This document shows, piece by piece, positions 39,905 through 49,049 of a stretch of 64,000 nucleotides of DNA. The stretch comes from Bacteroidia bacterium (GTDB lineage Bacteria; Bacteroidota; Bacteroidia; NS11-12g; UBA955): contig JALOAG010000003.1 in the NCBI GenBank assembly GCA_023228875.1, positions 186,001 through 250,000 on the forward strand, read 5' to 3'. The notes below the pieces were generated by a model that searched no databases, was not told where the DNA came from, and saw nothing but the letters and a program-made list of their open reading frames with translations. A program made the translations under genes and the position numbers. The number at the start of each line of letters is the position of its first letter. Positions within the stretch are counted from its first letter, which is position 1.

Positions 39905-41882
39905 TTTTAAGTTCGTAATTCTTAGAAATCCTTGTTAGGTTATCGTTGTAAAAGGGGTCGTTTTTAATCATTTTATCCCATTTGTTTAATAAATAATTCT
40001 TTTCATTGCTTTGGTGTGCGCGTGCTTGAGGACGTAGCATTGGGTTGCCTCGAGTAAGACACTCGTAGTGATACATAGAGACGTGAGGGATATAGATATT
40101 AAAATATCCAACTGTATAGAGTTTGCAACATAAGTCCACGTCATTACAATCTACAGCCAGATTTTCATCAAAACCGCCAACCATTTCAAACTTCTCACGC
40201 GAAACCATCATACATGCTCCGGTTACCGCTCCATAATTTGTTATACAATTTGCATTGTTAAAATATCCCGATGTGTCTTTGTGTGCTCCTGAATAAATAT
40301 GTGCTCCTGTTTCATCCAATGATAAAATAATGCCCGCATGTTGGATTGTGTTGTTCGGATATAACAGTTTCACACCAACTGCTCCGGCATTCTCTAACTG
40401 AGCAAATTTTATCATCTCTTCTAATAAATTCGGGGAAATGACTTTGGTGTCATTATTTAAGAATAGTAAATATTCACCGTTTGCGATTTTTGCGGCTCTG
40501 TTATTCAAGATTGAATAATTGAACGGGATATCAATACGAATTGAACGAATTTTGTTAGGATGATTGTACTCGTATTGTGCGAGGGTACTCAAGAAAGTTT
40601 TCTCTGTGCTTCCATTATCAACTACAATGATCTCGTAGTTAGGATAGGAAACTTGTTCTAATATTGAATCAATACACTCTTGTAAAACCGCACTCTTATT
40701 CTTTGCCGGAATAATAATACTCACGGTTGGGGAATTTGCTAAATTAAATTTAGGGGTAAAACAGCCTAATGCAGTTTCGGATAGCTTTGCATAGCTGTTC
40801 TGATAATACATTGCAAGGAAGTGATTTAAGGCTTGGTGGTTCTCTTTTATTTCTTCACTTGTAATATTGCGTTGGTATTTATGATATAGTACTTTTTGAA
40901 TATGATGCACGCTCGAAGCATGATGAGTCAAATTCAAAATCAGGCTATACACATTGTTGTAATATTGAATGTTTGCCTTATGAAGTAACTCCGAACTTGT
41001 AACAAACATATCCCCAATATAGTTTCTTGCTAATAAAGTGTGAGGGCTCCAGTCAGGTTTGAAATAAGGATTCTCAGTTGTATCAGGATAATTTTTATTG
41101 TAAAAATCATTGTCTGAATAAATAAAGTCTATTATCGGATTATTGTTAATAGCATTGGCAATATGATACAGATAATGAGGTGCAGGAATGCAATCTAATT
41201 TAGCAAAAACTATATGATTTTGTTCAGGAACCTTGTCTATTGTTTGCTCATCAACGAGAGAAAAACGAATATCAGTAGATACTATTTTTTCTATGGTGTA
41301 ACTAATTATTTCACTAGGATTTTGAAGAAAAAACTGTATGTCAAACTTTGTATAAACTTGACTTTCAATCGCTTTAAGAAAATGATTGAGTTGTTTAAAG
41401 TTGTTACGATTGATAAATACGATTAAATTGAAATGAGGTTTGATTGCAAAACGTTTGATATTATCTTGCATTAATTCAAAATCACTTTCTCTTGGGAAGT
41501 TTTTTTGCTTGAATTTTTCATAATTAATAGGTTCGTACCCTTTTCCAAAACCAATAATAGAATTTACCTTGCCAAAAAGTAATGTAAACAGTTGTCTGAA
41601 GAATTTTCCAATTAAGAAGAGTCCATGTCTTGAGAATAAGAATCGCACTCTCTGAAAAAATTTCCATTTTTCATCCTTTAAGTAACTGTCGCTGGTAAGA
41701 ATTAGTTTGGTTTTGGTGAAGAATAAATACATCTTCCAATAAGGACTGTCTTCAATCTTCTTGATTCTTTCTTCATAATTACGCACTGCATTAAACAGAA
41801 CTTCATAGTCCTCTTCATTTTTTGCTAAGGCAGGATTTGTGTTTTTAGAAATCCGTTCGTTGGTAATTTTAACTTCGTTCAC
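39897..41882 (-). CDS. GT2 glycosyltransferase of surface polysaccharide synthesis
   Basis: 661 residues from a GTG start. The N-terminal ~380 residues contain a weak GT2-like copy (LIVFINRNNFKQLNHFLKAI, IYSDNDFYN). The strong GT2 domain at ~385-640 shows VSIIIPAKNKSAVLQECIDS, IIVVDNGSTE, LLFLNNDTKVI and the late GGFDENLAVDCNDVDLCCKL. It is related to O-antigen rhamnosyl/glycosyl transferases. It begins 2 bp after the ABC ATPase gene. It may hold two active sites or one active and one degenerate. Confidence 0.88.
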   Translation of the reverse strand: MNEVKITNERISKNTNPALAKNEEDYEVLFNAVRNYEERIKKIEDSPYWKMYLFFTKTKLILTSDSYLKDEKWKFFQRVRFLFSRHGLFLIGKFFRQLFTLLFGKVNSIIGFGKGYEPINYEKFKQKNFPRESDFELMQDNIKRFAIKPHFNLIVFINRNNFKQLNHFLKAIESQVYTKFDIQFFLQNPSEIISYTIEKIVSTDIRFSLVDEQTIDKVPEQNHIVFAKLDCIPAPHYLYHIANAINNNPIIDFIYSDNDFYNKNYPDTTENPYFKPDWSPHTLLARNYIGDMFVTSSELLHKANIQYYNNVYSLILNLTHHASSVHHIQKVLYHKYQRNITSEEIKENHQALNHFLAMYYQNSYAKLSETALGCFTPKFNLANSPTVSIIIPAKNKSAVLQECIDSILEQVSYPNYEIIVVDNGSTEKTFLSTLAQYEYNHPNKIRSIRIDIPFNYSILNNRAAKIANGEYLLFLNNDTKVISPNLLEEMIKFAQLENAGAVGVKLLYPNNTIQHAGIILSLDETGAHIYSGAHKDTSGYFNNANCITNYGAVTGACMMVSREKFEMVGGFDENLAVDCNDVDLCCKLYTVGYFNIYIPHVSMYHYECLTRGNPMLRPQARAHQSNEKNYLLNKWDKMIKNDPFYNDNLTRISKNYELKNG

Positions 41883-41884
41883 GT

Positions 41885-42625
41885 TCAGTTGTTAAATAAT
41901 TGTAAATACTTTTCACCTACGGACTGAACATCTCCAAACATTTCTAAGCGTCCATTGTTTATGAGAGCAGCTTTTGTACACATATTCTGAACCTCACTCA
42001 TACTATGAGAAACATAAACCACTGTGGTTCCTACAGCTTTTAATTCTGTTACTTTCTTCAAGCATTTTTCTTGAAATCCTAGATCCCCAACTGCCAACAC
42101 TTCGTCAATTAATAAAATATCCGGTTGTTTCATTATAGCTATACTAAATGAGAGTCTGCTCATCATGCCCGTACTATACCTTTTAACAGCCCAATGTATT
42201 GTGTCCCCTAATTCCGAAAATTCAATTATTTGAGGAATCAATTCTTTTGTTTCTGCAATAGAAAGCCCCATGAGTGCACAGCTAAGCTTTATGTTTTCCA
42301 ATCCGGTCATTTCTTGTTCTAAACCGATGCCAAGTCCAAGCAATGGAGCAACCTTTCCTTTGATGGTTATTTTTCCTTTTTCAGGTTCAATTATCCCTGA
42401 TAAAGCACGTAAGAGTGTGCTCTTGCCAGAACCATTTTTCCCTAACAAACCAATGCTCTCGCCTTTGAATATTTCAAAGGTAATATCTTTCAATACAAAT
42501 TGTTTCTGTAATAAATTAGTCCTACCCAGTTTAAATATAAACTCTTTTAATGATACGTGTCCGCTATCTCTAACATAAAAGCATATATCTACATTCTCTA
42601 ACTTTATTACAGGTTCGCGTGTCAT
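41885..42625 (-). CDS. polysaccharide ABC exporter ATPase (Wzt/TagH-like)
   Basis: 246 residues. Walker A is GKNGSGKST, the signature is KRYSTGMMSRLSFS and Walker B is DILLIDEVLAVGD, with the family-typical ALSGIIEPEKGKI between them. The sequence stops after the ATPase domain, so the extra C-terminal sugar-binding domain of some O-antigen Wzt proteins is absent. It pairs with the permease upstream (3-bp gap) to move a lipid-linked polysaccharide across the inner membrane. Confidence 0.92.
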   Translation of the reverse strand: MTREPVIKLENVDICFYVRDSGHVSLKEFIFKLGRTNLLQKQFVLKDITFEIFKGESIGLLGKNGSGKSTLLRALSGIIEPEKGKITIKGKVAPLLGLGIGLEQEMTGLENIKLSCALMGLSIAETKELIPQIIEFSELGDTIHWAVKRYSTGMMSRLSFSIAIMKQPDILLIDEVLAVGDLGFQEKCLKKVTELKAVGTTVVYVSHSMSEVQNMCTKAALINNGRLEMFGDVQSVGEKYLQLFNN

Positions 42626-42628
42626 CTT

Positions 42629-43396
42629 TTATATGTTTGAAATAAAGCCCTTGCGATATTTATTGAAGAAATACAAACCTAACACAAGCACACAAAGTGC
42701 AATGAAAGTACAAATCAGAAGATTCGTTGCATCTGGAAATCTGGAATAATAAAAAATGTCATGATAACATTCCATAAAGTAATAGAAAGGGTTCATTTTG
42801 ATGTATTTCTGTGACTCGGTTGGAATAATATCAATTGTGTATGCAATGGGAGTGAAGTAGAAGAAAGCAGGCATGATGCTGGTCCAGAGTAATTGTACAT
42901 CTCTGAAATAGACATTGGTGGTACCTAAAAACATGCCTAAGCCTAAAATGAATGTTGCGGTTATAAGCAATAAAGGTATCAAGGCAATAATACTAATGTC
43001 TAATTTGTAGCCAAGAAAGAACATCAGGATTGAGAAAGGAATCAGCGAAAGCATGAGGTTGAAAATTGCTGCCAAGACTGCCGATAATGGAAAACTCAGC
43101 GGATGTAAGTTGATGGACTTGAGTATGGAAGCATTATCAATAAAAGATGTTAAAACTTGTAAAACCGATGCCGATAAAAAATTCCAAAAAACTAATCCGC
43201 TTAGAGCATAGAGTGCATAATTAGGTATTGAAGCGATTTCTCTAAAAATGATTAACATTATGACTAGAAAAATAAGCGGATTGAGCATGCTCCAAAATAC
43301 ACCTAATAGGGAATTTTTATAGCGTAGTTTTATTGTTTTGACCGCCAAACTTAGTACTGCATTTCTGAATCCCTTATCTGATAACGAAGAAAGCAC
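42629..43396 (-). CDS. polysaccharide ABC exporter permease (Wzm/TagG-like)
   Basis: 255 residues with six membrane helices of the ABC-2 type. Typical phrases are KLRYKNSLLGVFWSMLNPL near the N-terminus and MNPFYYFMECYHDIFYY near the end. It starts at GTG 43396, 16 bp after an exact -7 element, and heads the run permease-ATPase-GT2-GT2/GT4-lipoprotein. Confidence 0.9.
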   Translation of the reverse strand: MLSSLSDKGFRNAVLSLAVKTIKLRYKNSLLGVFWSMLNPLIFLVIMLIIFREIASIPNYALYALSGLVFWNFLSASVLQVLTSFIDNASILKSINLHPLSFPLSAVLAAIFNLMLSLIPFSILMFFLGYKLDISIIALIPLLLITATFILGLGMFLGTTNVYFRDVQLLWTSIMPAFFYFTPIAYTIDIIPTESQKYIKMNPFYYFMECYHDIFYYSRFPDATNLLICTFIALCVLVLGLYFFNKYRKGFISNI

Positions 43397-43412
43397 CGTT
43401 TAAAAATTTCGG

Positions 43413-43420
43413 CAAAATTA
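43413..43420 (-). promoter_or_regulatory. -7 element for the polysaccharide export operon
   Basis: On the minus strand this reads TAATTTTG, exact match, 16 bp upstream of the permease GTG. Confidence 0.55.
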
Positions 43421-43520
43421 GCTTAATTGTTCTTTATGCCCAAACTTGTTTTCTGTTCAATTGCAAGTACATAGAAAAGTAGAATGGTAGAGGATTATTC
43501 TTGATTAGAAGTAACGCTTA

Positions 43521-44414
43521 TTAAGCATTAAGCAGGTTTAACAATTTTTCATATTGTTTCACGCGAAATTCTTGATTTCGCATTGCGTATGAGTTATATA
43601 AATTGCGCAATACTCTAATGACAATATCTCTATTTGAACATGGGTAAAATTGCTCGGGAGCGACATTGTCAATATTAATTTGTTGTAGAAATATTTCAAC
43701 ATGTTTCTTTCCAAATACAGAACCTTCATTAAAAGGGTTGATATAAAAAAGTACATCATAACCTTGTGGTGCATCAATCATTAGTCCCTTGGAATCTGCG
43801 TTAGGAGAAGGCAAATCAGGTATGTCTAAATAAGCTAAAATAAAATGTTGAGGAAGATTGACCCCATAAATTGGTATAAAGAGTCGCTGTGCTACAATTG
43901 AATATAATATAGCCAAAGAGATAGGATTCCCTTTTTTCTTCTTTATAACTCGGTTGAGAAAACTGTTGTCAGGATTGTGATAGTCGGAGTTGTCTCCTTT
44001 GAAATTAAACCGCTTAAAAAATACATGATTCAAGATGTTCACCTTCTCTAATGCAGTTAAGTCATTTCTTAAATCAAGCCATACCTCAAGTTTGATACGC
44101 TCAATTTCTTTATTAAGTTCATTAAAGTCAATATCAGAACCACTAGTGAGATTAGTCAACCATATCCCTTTTAGCAAATCCTCAGGAGAGGAAGCCCATT
44201 GAACAATATTGTCAGATACTTTCGAAAGCTCAATTTCACGAATTAAGTTATTTAACCTCTCAATACCTTCAGGACTGTCAAAAGGTAAATTTTCTAAACT
44301 CTGTTTCAAGGACGGCAATATTGTGTCTCCCAGTTGAAGAATCTTGTTTGTAACTTCTTCTCTAACTGTTTTATCCGGGTCGTCAATTAGGTATATCAAC
44401 GCATTGAAGTCCAT
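43521..44414 (-). CDS. SirB1/YchA family transglutaminase-like protein
   Basis: 297 residues from ATG 44414. HEAT-like helices at the N-terminus are followed by a SirB1-type transglutaminase-like core with the phrases FFKRFNFKGD, NSFLNRVIKKKKGNPISLAILY and NLPQHFILAY. The catalytic Cys of true transglutaminases is not seen at the expected place (GNPISLAI), so enzymatic activity is doubtful. The function of the family is unknown. The gene follows topA by 9 bp. Confidence 0.82.
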   Translation of the reverse strand: MDFNALIYLIDDPDKTVREEVTNKILQLGDTILPSLKQSLENLPFDSPEGIERLNNLIREIELSKVSDNIVQWASSPEDLLKGIWLTNLTSGSDIDFNELNKEIERIKLEVWLDLRNDLTALEKVNILNHVFFKRFNFKGDNSDYHNPDNSFLNRVIKKKKGNPISLAILYSIVAQRLFIPIYGVNLPQHFILAYLDIPDLPSPNADSKGLMIDAPQGYDVLFYINPFNEGSVFGKKHVEIFLQQINIDNVAPEQFYPCSNRDIVIRVLRNLYNSYAMRNQEFRVKQYEKLLNLLNA

Positions 44415-44423
44415 GTTGTACAA

Positions 44424-46928
44424 CTATTTTTCACTCCTTTTTTTCTTTGACGTTGATTTTGCAGGGGTATTTTTAATAATTTCTTCTGCTTGTTCAATTG
44501 TCAATGCTTCCGGATTAATATTACCTAATTTGTAGTTGTTACCACCAAAAGAGAAATATGGACCATATCTGCCGTTTTGGATTACGATTTCTTTGTCTCC
44601 ACTTCCCAGTTTTTTGATTACTTTTTTCTCTTCTTCTTGAGATTTGGCAAGAATAATTTCAATAGCCTTCTCTTTGTTTATCTCAAAGAGGTTTGTACCT
44701 TTTGGTAATGAGAAGTATTTTGATTTGTATTTAATATAAGGTCCAAATCTGCCTTTATTGACTTCTAATGCGTTGCCTTCCCACTCGCCAATCTGAAGTG
44801 GTAGTTTGTCAGCGTTTTTATCTTCATTGCGTTTTGCCTGAATCACCATGATAGCTTCTTCTTCATTTACTGACAGAGGGTCGAGCGTCCTGGGTAGAGA
44901 GTAAAATTTCTTGTTATGTAAAATATATGGACCGAATTTGCCAATGTTGACAACCAATTCTGTGCCTTCCAAGTTGCCAATTGTGCGTGGGAGCTTAAAT
45001 AAATCCAAAGCTTCCTCAATACTAATTGTTTCAATACTTTGTCCCTGTCTGAGGCTTGCAAATTGTGATTTTTTATTTTCATCAGGTTCAACAATCTGTA
45101 CATAAGGTCCAAATTTCCCCATTTTAGCAACAATTTTATTTCCGCTTTTAGGATCAATTCCGACCTCTCTTTCACCGGTAACTTTCTCTGCGGTAGTGGC
45201 TGTCTTTGTAACGAGCGTATGAAACGGGTGGTAGAATTTGTCTATCATGTTGCTCCATTTTTGCAACCCGGAAGCAATATCGTCAAATTCCTTTTCTACA
45301 GAGGCAGTAAACCCATAATCCATAATTTTGGTAAAATGTTCTGAAAGGAAATCTGTTACTAAAGTGCCAATATCCGAAGGAATTAATTTTCCTTTTTCAG
45401 AGCCTGTTTTCTCAGATTGAATCGTTGAAGTTATATTATTCTTCTTGAGGGTATGGGTTTTTATTTCTCTTGCAACTCCTTCCTTTTTTCCTACTTCAAC
45501 ATAGCCTCTTTTTTGTATTGTTGAAATAGTGGGAGCATAGGTAGAAGGTCTGCCGATACCTAATTCTTCAAGTTTTTTTACCAAACTTGCTTCCGTATAT
45601 CTTGAAGGTGGACGACTATATTTTTGTTCAGCAGTGACCGAATCAGCTACAACAGTGTCTGACTTCTGTATCGGTGGTAAAATACTTGTGTTTTCTTCAG
45701 TTTCTTCGTCATCGTTGGATTCCATATACACTTTCAGAAAACCATCAAATTTAATTACCTCACCTTCCGCAATAAAGATGAATTTATGATTGTTTGATTT
45801 TATCTCAATAGTGGTTCTTTCAAGTTTTGCACTCGACATTTGTGAAGCAATTGCACGTTTCCAAATGAGATTATAGAGTTTCTTTTCTCTTTCTGTTTCA
45901 CCTGCAAATTGAACATTAAAATTTGTTGGTCTTATTGCTTCATGTGCTTCTTGAGCTCCTGCAGTTTTGGTGGTATATTTTCTTGTATGTGAATAGTTTG
46001 CTCCGTATTCATTGGTAATAGTGTTTTTGGCAGCACTAATTGCCAAGTCGGACATGTTTAATGAATCCGTTCTCATATATGTTATGTGTCCTTCTTCATA
46101 TAGCTTTTGTGCTAATTGCATGGTCGTGCTTACCGGGGTGCCAAACTTTCTTGAAGCCTCTTGTTGTAATGTGCTCGTAGTGAAAGGCGGTGAAGGATTG
46201 CGTTGAACAGGCTTTGTTTCTACATTTTGTACTGTGAATATTGAGTTTTTAGAGTTTTCTAAAAATGAAATAGCTTCTTCTTCGGTTGGGAAACGATTAT
46301 CCAATACGGCTTTAAAAGTAGCACCTTGGAAATTAAATATGGCACTTATTTGATAATCTGATTTTGTAGTAAAATCTCTAATTTCTCTTTCTTTCTCAAC
46401 TACTAAACGCACTGCAACAGATTGTACTCTGCCTGCTGATAGAGAAGGTTTAACCTTTTTCCATAAAAGTGGTGAAAGTTCATAACCTACAAGTCTATCA
46501 AGAACCCTGCGTGCTTGTTGTGCATCAACAAGATTGATATCAATGCTTCTTGGGTTTTTAATGGCATGTTCAATGGCGGGTTTTGTAATTTCATTGAATA
46601 CAATACGCTTTATGTTCTTCTTTTTTAAATCCAATACTTCAGACAGATGCCAAGAAATGGCTTCTCCTTCTCGATCATCATCCGATGCAAGCCAGATTGT
46701 GTCAGCTTCTTTGGTTAATTTTTTGAGTTCATTAACTAATTTCTGTTTGTCAGCGGGAACAACATATTTTGGTTGATAGTTGTTGTTGAGATCTATTGCG
46801 CTATCTCCTTTGTCTAAATCTCTGATATGACCATAGCTGGATTTGACTAAAAAATCACTACCGAGATACTTTTCAATTGTCTTTGCCTTAGCAGGAGATT
46901 CTACAATTACGAGGTTTTTTTTCGACAT
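44424..46928 (-). CDS. topA: DNA topoisomerase I
   Basis: 834 residues. The Toprim domain has VIVESPAKAKTIEKYLG and the acidic triad LASDDDREGEAISWH. The catalytic Tyr is in GHITYMRTDSLNMSD (~residue 290). In place of the C-terminal zinc fingers of E. coli TopA there are four repeats built on G(R/K)(F/Y)GPY (about residues 610, 670, 750 and 805) and a Lys-rich end (STSKKKRSEK). It relaxes negative supercoils behind RNA polymerase. A 7/8 -7 element (TAGTTTTA, minus strand 46947-46940) precedes it. Confidence 0.95.
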   Translation of the reverse strand: MSKKNLVIVESPAKAKTIEKYLGSDFLVKSSYGHIRDLDKGDSAIDLNNNYQPKYVVPADKQKLVNELKKLTKEADTIWLASDDDREGEAISWHLSEVLDLKKKNIKRIVFNEITKPAIEHAIKNPRSIDINLVDAQQARRVLDRLVGYELSPLLWKKVKPSLSAGRVQSVAVRLVVEKEREIRDFTTKSDYQISAIFNFQGATFKAVLDNRFPTEEEAISFLENSKNSIFTVQNVETKPVQRNPSPPFTTSTLQQEASRKFGTPVSTTMQLAQKLYEEGHITYMRTDSLNMSDLAISAAKNTITNEYGANYSHTRKYTTKTAGAQEAHEAIRPTNFNVQFAGETEREKKLYNLIWKRAIASQMSSAKLERTTIEIKSNNHKFIFIAEGEVIKFDGFLKVYMESNDDEETEENTSILPPIQKSDTVVADSVTAEQKYSRPPSRYTEASLVKKLEELGIGRPSTYAPTISTIQKRGYVEVGKKEGVAREIKTHTLKKNNITSTIQSEKTGSEKGKLIPSDIGTLVTDFLSEHFTKIMDYGFTASVEKEFDDIASGLQKWSNMIDKFYHPFHTLVTKTATTAEKVTGEREVGIDPKSGNKIVAKMGKFGPYVQIVEPDENKKSQFASLRQGQSIETISIEEALDLFKLPRTIGNLEGTELVVNIGKFGPYILHNKKFYSLPRTLDPLSVNEEEAIMVIQAKRNEDKNADKLPLQIGEWEGNALEVNKGRFGPYIKYKSKYFSLPKGTNLFEINKEKAIEIILAKSQEEEKKVIKKLGSGDKEIVIQNGRYGPYFSFGGNNYKLGNINPEALTIEQAEEIIKNTPAKSTSKKKRSEK

Positions 46929-46965
46929 ATATTATTTACTAAAACTAGATTACAGCGACTTGTAA

Positions 46966-49041
46966 TCAGTCGGCAAATATCAGTCTTTTAGTGAATATGC
47001 CCTCATTTGTTTCAAATTTCAGAAAATAAATGCCGGGTTTAATCCCCTTACTTCTTAAATCTATGTTTTGAATCAAGTCCTTTTCGGCAATATTGTTGTC
47101 ATAGATTGTTGCAATATTTCTACCGGACATGTCAAATAATGTGATGGAAGTCTCTTTGTTTAAGAACAGTGGATTCAAATGAATATTGAACAAGTCCGTA
47201 CTTGGATTGGGATGAATATTAATCAAGGCATCCAGTTCTATATCACTAATTGATGTGAAATATTGACTGATATTTATGTCATCAATGAAAATTGGATTGC
47301 CTCCTCCACTTACTATTTCAATGCGTATTTTAATACTTGTAGAAGTTTCAAATTCAGATAGTGAAAAATTAATTCTTTTCCATTCATTCTGATTAGAAGG
47401 TGTGAAATTGCTCACAAATCCAACACTTGATGAAAATTGCGCGCTCAATCTTTGTACCTTTTGTTTCCAGGTACTTCCACAATCTTCAGATACGTAGATT
47501 CTAATGTAGTCAATAGCAGTTGAGTTGCGTCTTCCATAGCCAACCATAAATGAAATCTTTGGATTCATGCCTGCCATCTTGGAGATGTTCATTGAAGGAG
47601 TTTCTAAAACAAAGCGGGTTCCAGTATTAGAATTGGTAATATTGGCTTTTATGCTATTATTACCATAAAATCCAACATTTGCTTTTGCAAAGGTGTCAAA
47701 TCCGGTACCCGTCAATTGAGTGATGCCTTCTAATGAAAAGGAATTATTGGTCTCAAAACTTTCAGCAATACCGGTTAAGGCAGCAACTTTTGGGAGTACT
47801 TTTATATATTTTTTTATTTCATAAGACGAAGAACCAACACTATTTGTTGTAGTCAATTTTACATTATATTCTCCCGGCTCATCATATATGATAATAGGCG
47901 AGGGTTGATTTGAGGATTGAATATTACCTCCTTCAAACTCCCAAGTTCTTTGAGATACAAGACCATTACACGAATTATCCATAAATTGCACAGGGCTGCC
48001 GGCACAAACAATTTGAATATCACTTTCGAAGAAAGCAAAAGGCTTTTCACCGGCTTTGGGTAGAATACCGGTAAATTCTAAATTCTCATTGCTATAGAGA
48101 TTTTTTCTTGTGTAATCATTGCTTTGTAAAAATCCATAAACTCGATTCTTCTGACCAATTGAAAACATGGATTGGCAGCCATGGGAGTAGTCCATGAAGT
48201 TCTCCCACTGATCGTAATATTGATTGTTAGCACAACTCTTGTTGGTTGGGTTGCATCCGGAGTTGGAAAATTGTGCAGATACGGGAGGGGTGTCGGCAAC
48301 TAAATCACCACCCTGACTTTCGTTACAACCACCTTGGAATGTATGGTAAAGTCCTAAATAGTGCCCGACTTCATGTGTCAAAGCTCTTTGGTATAGTGGA
48401 TTAGCTGCACCAAATGAGCCAACAGCATCAGAGCGCATAACAATACCATCTGTGCTTGCAGACATGAATGGGAAGTTGGAATATCCCAATATGATTCCAC
48501 TACCATTACCGCTATAAATTGAGCTTACTACCCATATATTCAGATACCGATTTACAGGCCACTTAATTAAACTTTTAACATTATCTCCTGCATCAATGTG
48601 TAATGAAGATGTTATGCGATTGATTCCATTTGTGCAATTTCCTTGTGGGTCTTTTTTTGCTAATTGGAATTCAATTTCCATATCAGCTATCAGAGGCTTA
48701 AAGGGCGCATTGGCATTGTTGCGAACATTTTGAGTATCAGCATTTAACTTGTTAAAGTCTTCATTCAATATACGTATTGCGTCAAAAACTTGCTCGTTTG
48801 AAATGTTCTCAGGTCCATTCGTATTTATTATATGAAAAACTACGGGAATAATGATTTTACCACTTCTGCGTTCAGTTTGTTGATTGGTTGTTGATTCAGC
48901 AATAGGATCATGCCAATTAGGGGTTGCAAGTTTCCATTCTTCAAAACGCTGATCTGTTCCGCATTGTTGGCTATAAACGTGATGAACAGAAAAATATAGA
49001 AGAAGAGAAGTGAATAAAGGGAGAAACAGTTTTTTTGACAT
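46966..49041 (-). CDS. secreted M43 metalloprotease with PKD domain and type IX sorting signal
   Basis: 691 residues. A signal peptide and prosegment are followed by a pappalysin-like (M43) catalytic domain with the zinc site HEVGHYLGLYHTF and Met-turn region WENFMDYSHG. A PKD-like domain (~345-415) precedes a jelly-roll-like region with the phrase RIYVSEDCGSTWKQ. The C-terminal ~75 residues (NIHPNPSTDLFNIHL and GIYFLKFETNEG) are a type A CTD for the type IX secretion system. It is a close paralogue of the next gene, which lies 8 bp upstream in the same direction. Confidence 0.9.
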   Translation of the reverse strand: MSKKLFLPLFTSLLLYFSVHHVYSQQCGTDQRFEEWKLATPNWHDPIAESTTNQQTERRSGKIIIPVVFHIINTNGPENISNEQVFDAIRILNEDFNKLNADTQNVRNNANAPFKPLIADMEIEFQLAKKDPQGNCTNGINRITSSLHIDAGDNVKSLIKWPVNRYLNIWVVSSIYSGNGSGIILGYSNFPFMSASTDGIVMRSDAVGSFGAANPLYQRALTHEVGHYLGLYHTFQGGCNESQGGDLVADTPPVSAQFSNSGCNPTNKSCANNQYYDQWENFMDYSHGCQSMFSIGQKNRVYGFLQSNDYTRKNLYSNENLEFTGILPKAGEKPFAFFESDIQIVCAGSPVQFMDNSCNGLVSQRTWEFEGGNIQSSNQPSPIIIYDEPGEYNVKLTTTNSVGSSSYEIKKYIKVLPKVAALTGIAESFETNNSFSLEGITQLTGTGFDTFAKANVGFYGNNSIKANITNSNTGTRFVLETPSMNISKMAGMNPKISFMVGYGRRNSTAIDYIRIYVSEDCGSTWKQKVQRLSAQFSSSVGFVSNFTPSNQNEWKRINFSLSEFETSTSIKIRIEIVSGGGNPIFIDDINISQYFTSISDIELDALINIHPNPSTDLFNIHLNPLFLNKETSITLFDMSGRNIATIYDNNIAEKDLIQNIDLRSKGIKPGIYFLKFETNEGIFTKRLIFAD

Positions 49042-49049
49042 AATACGTA

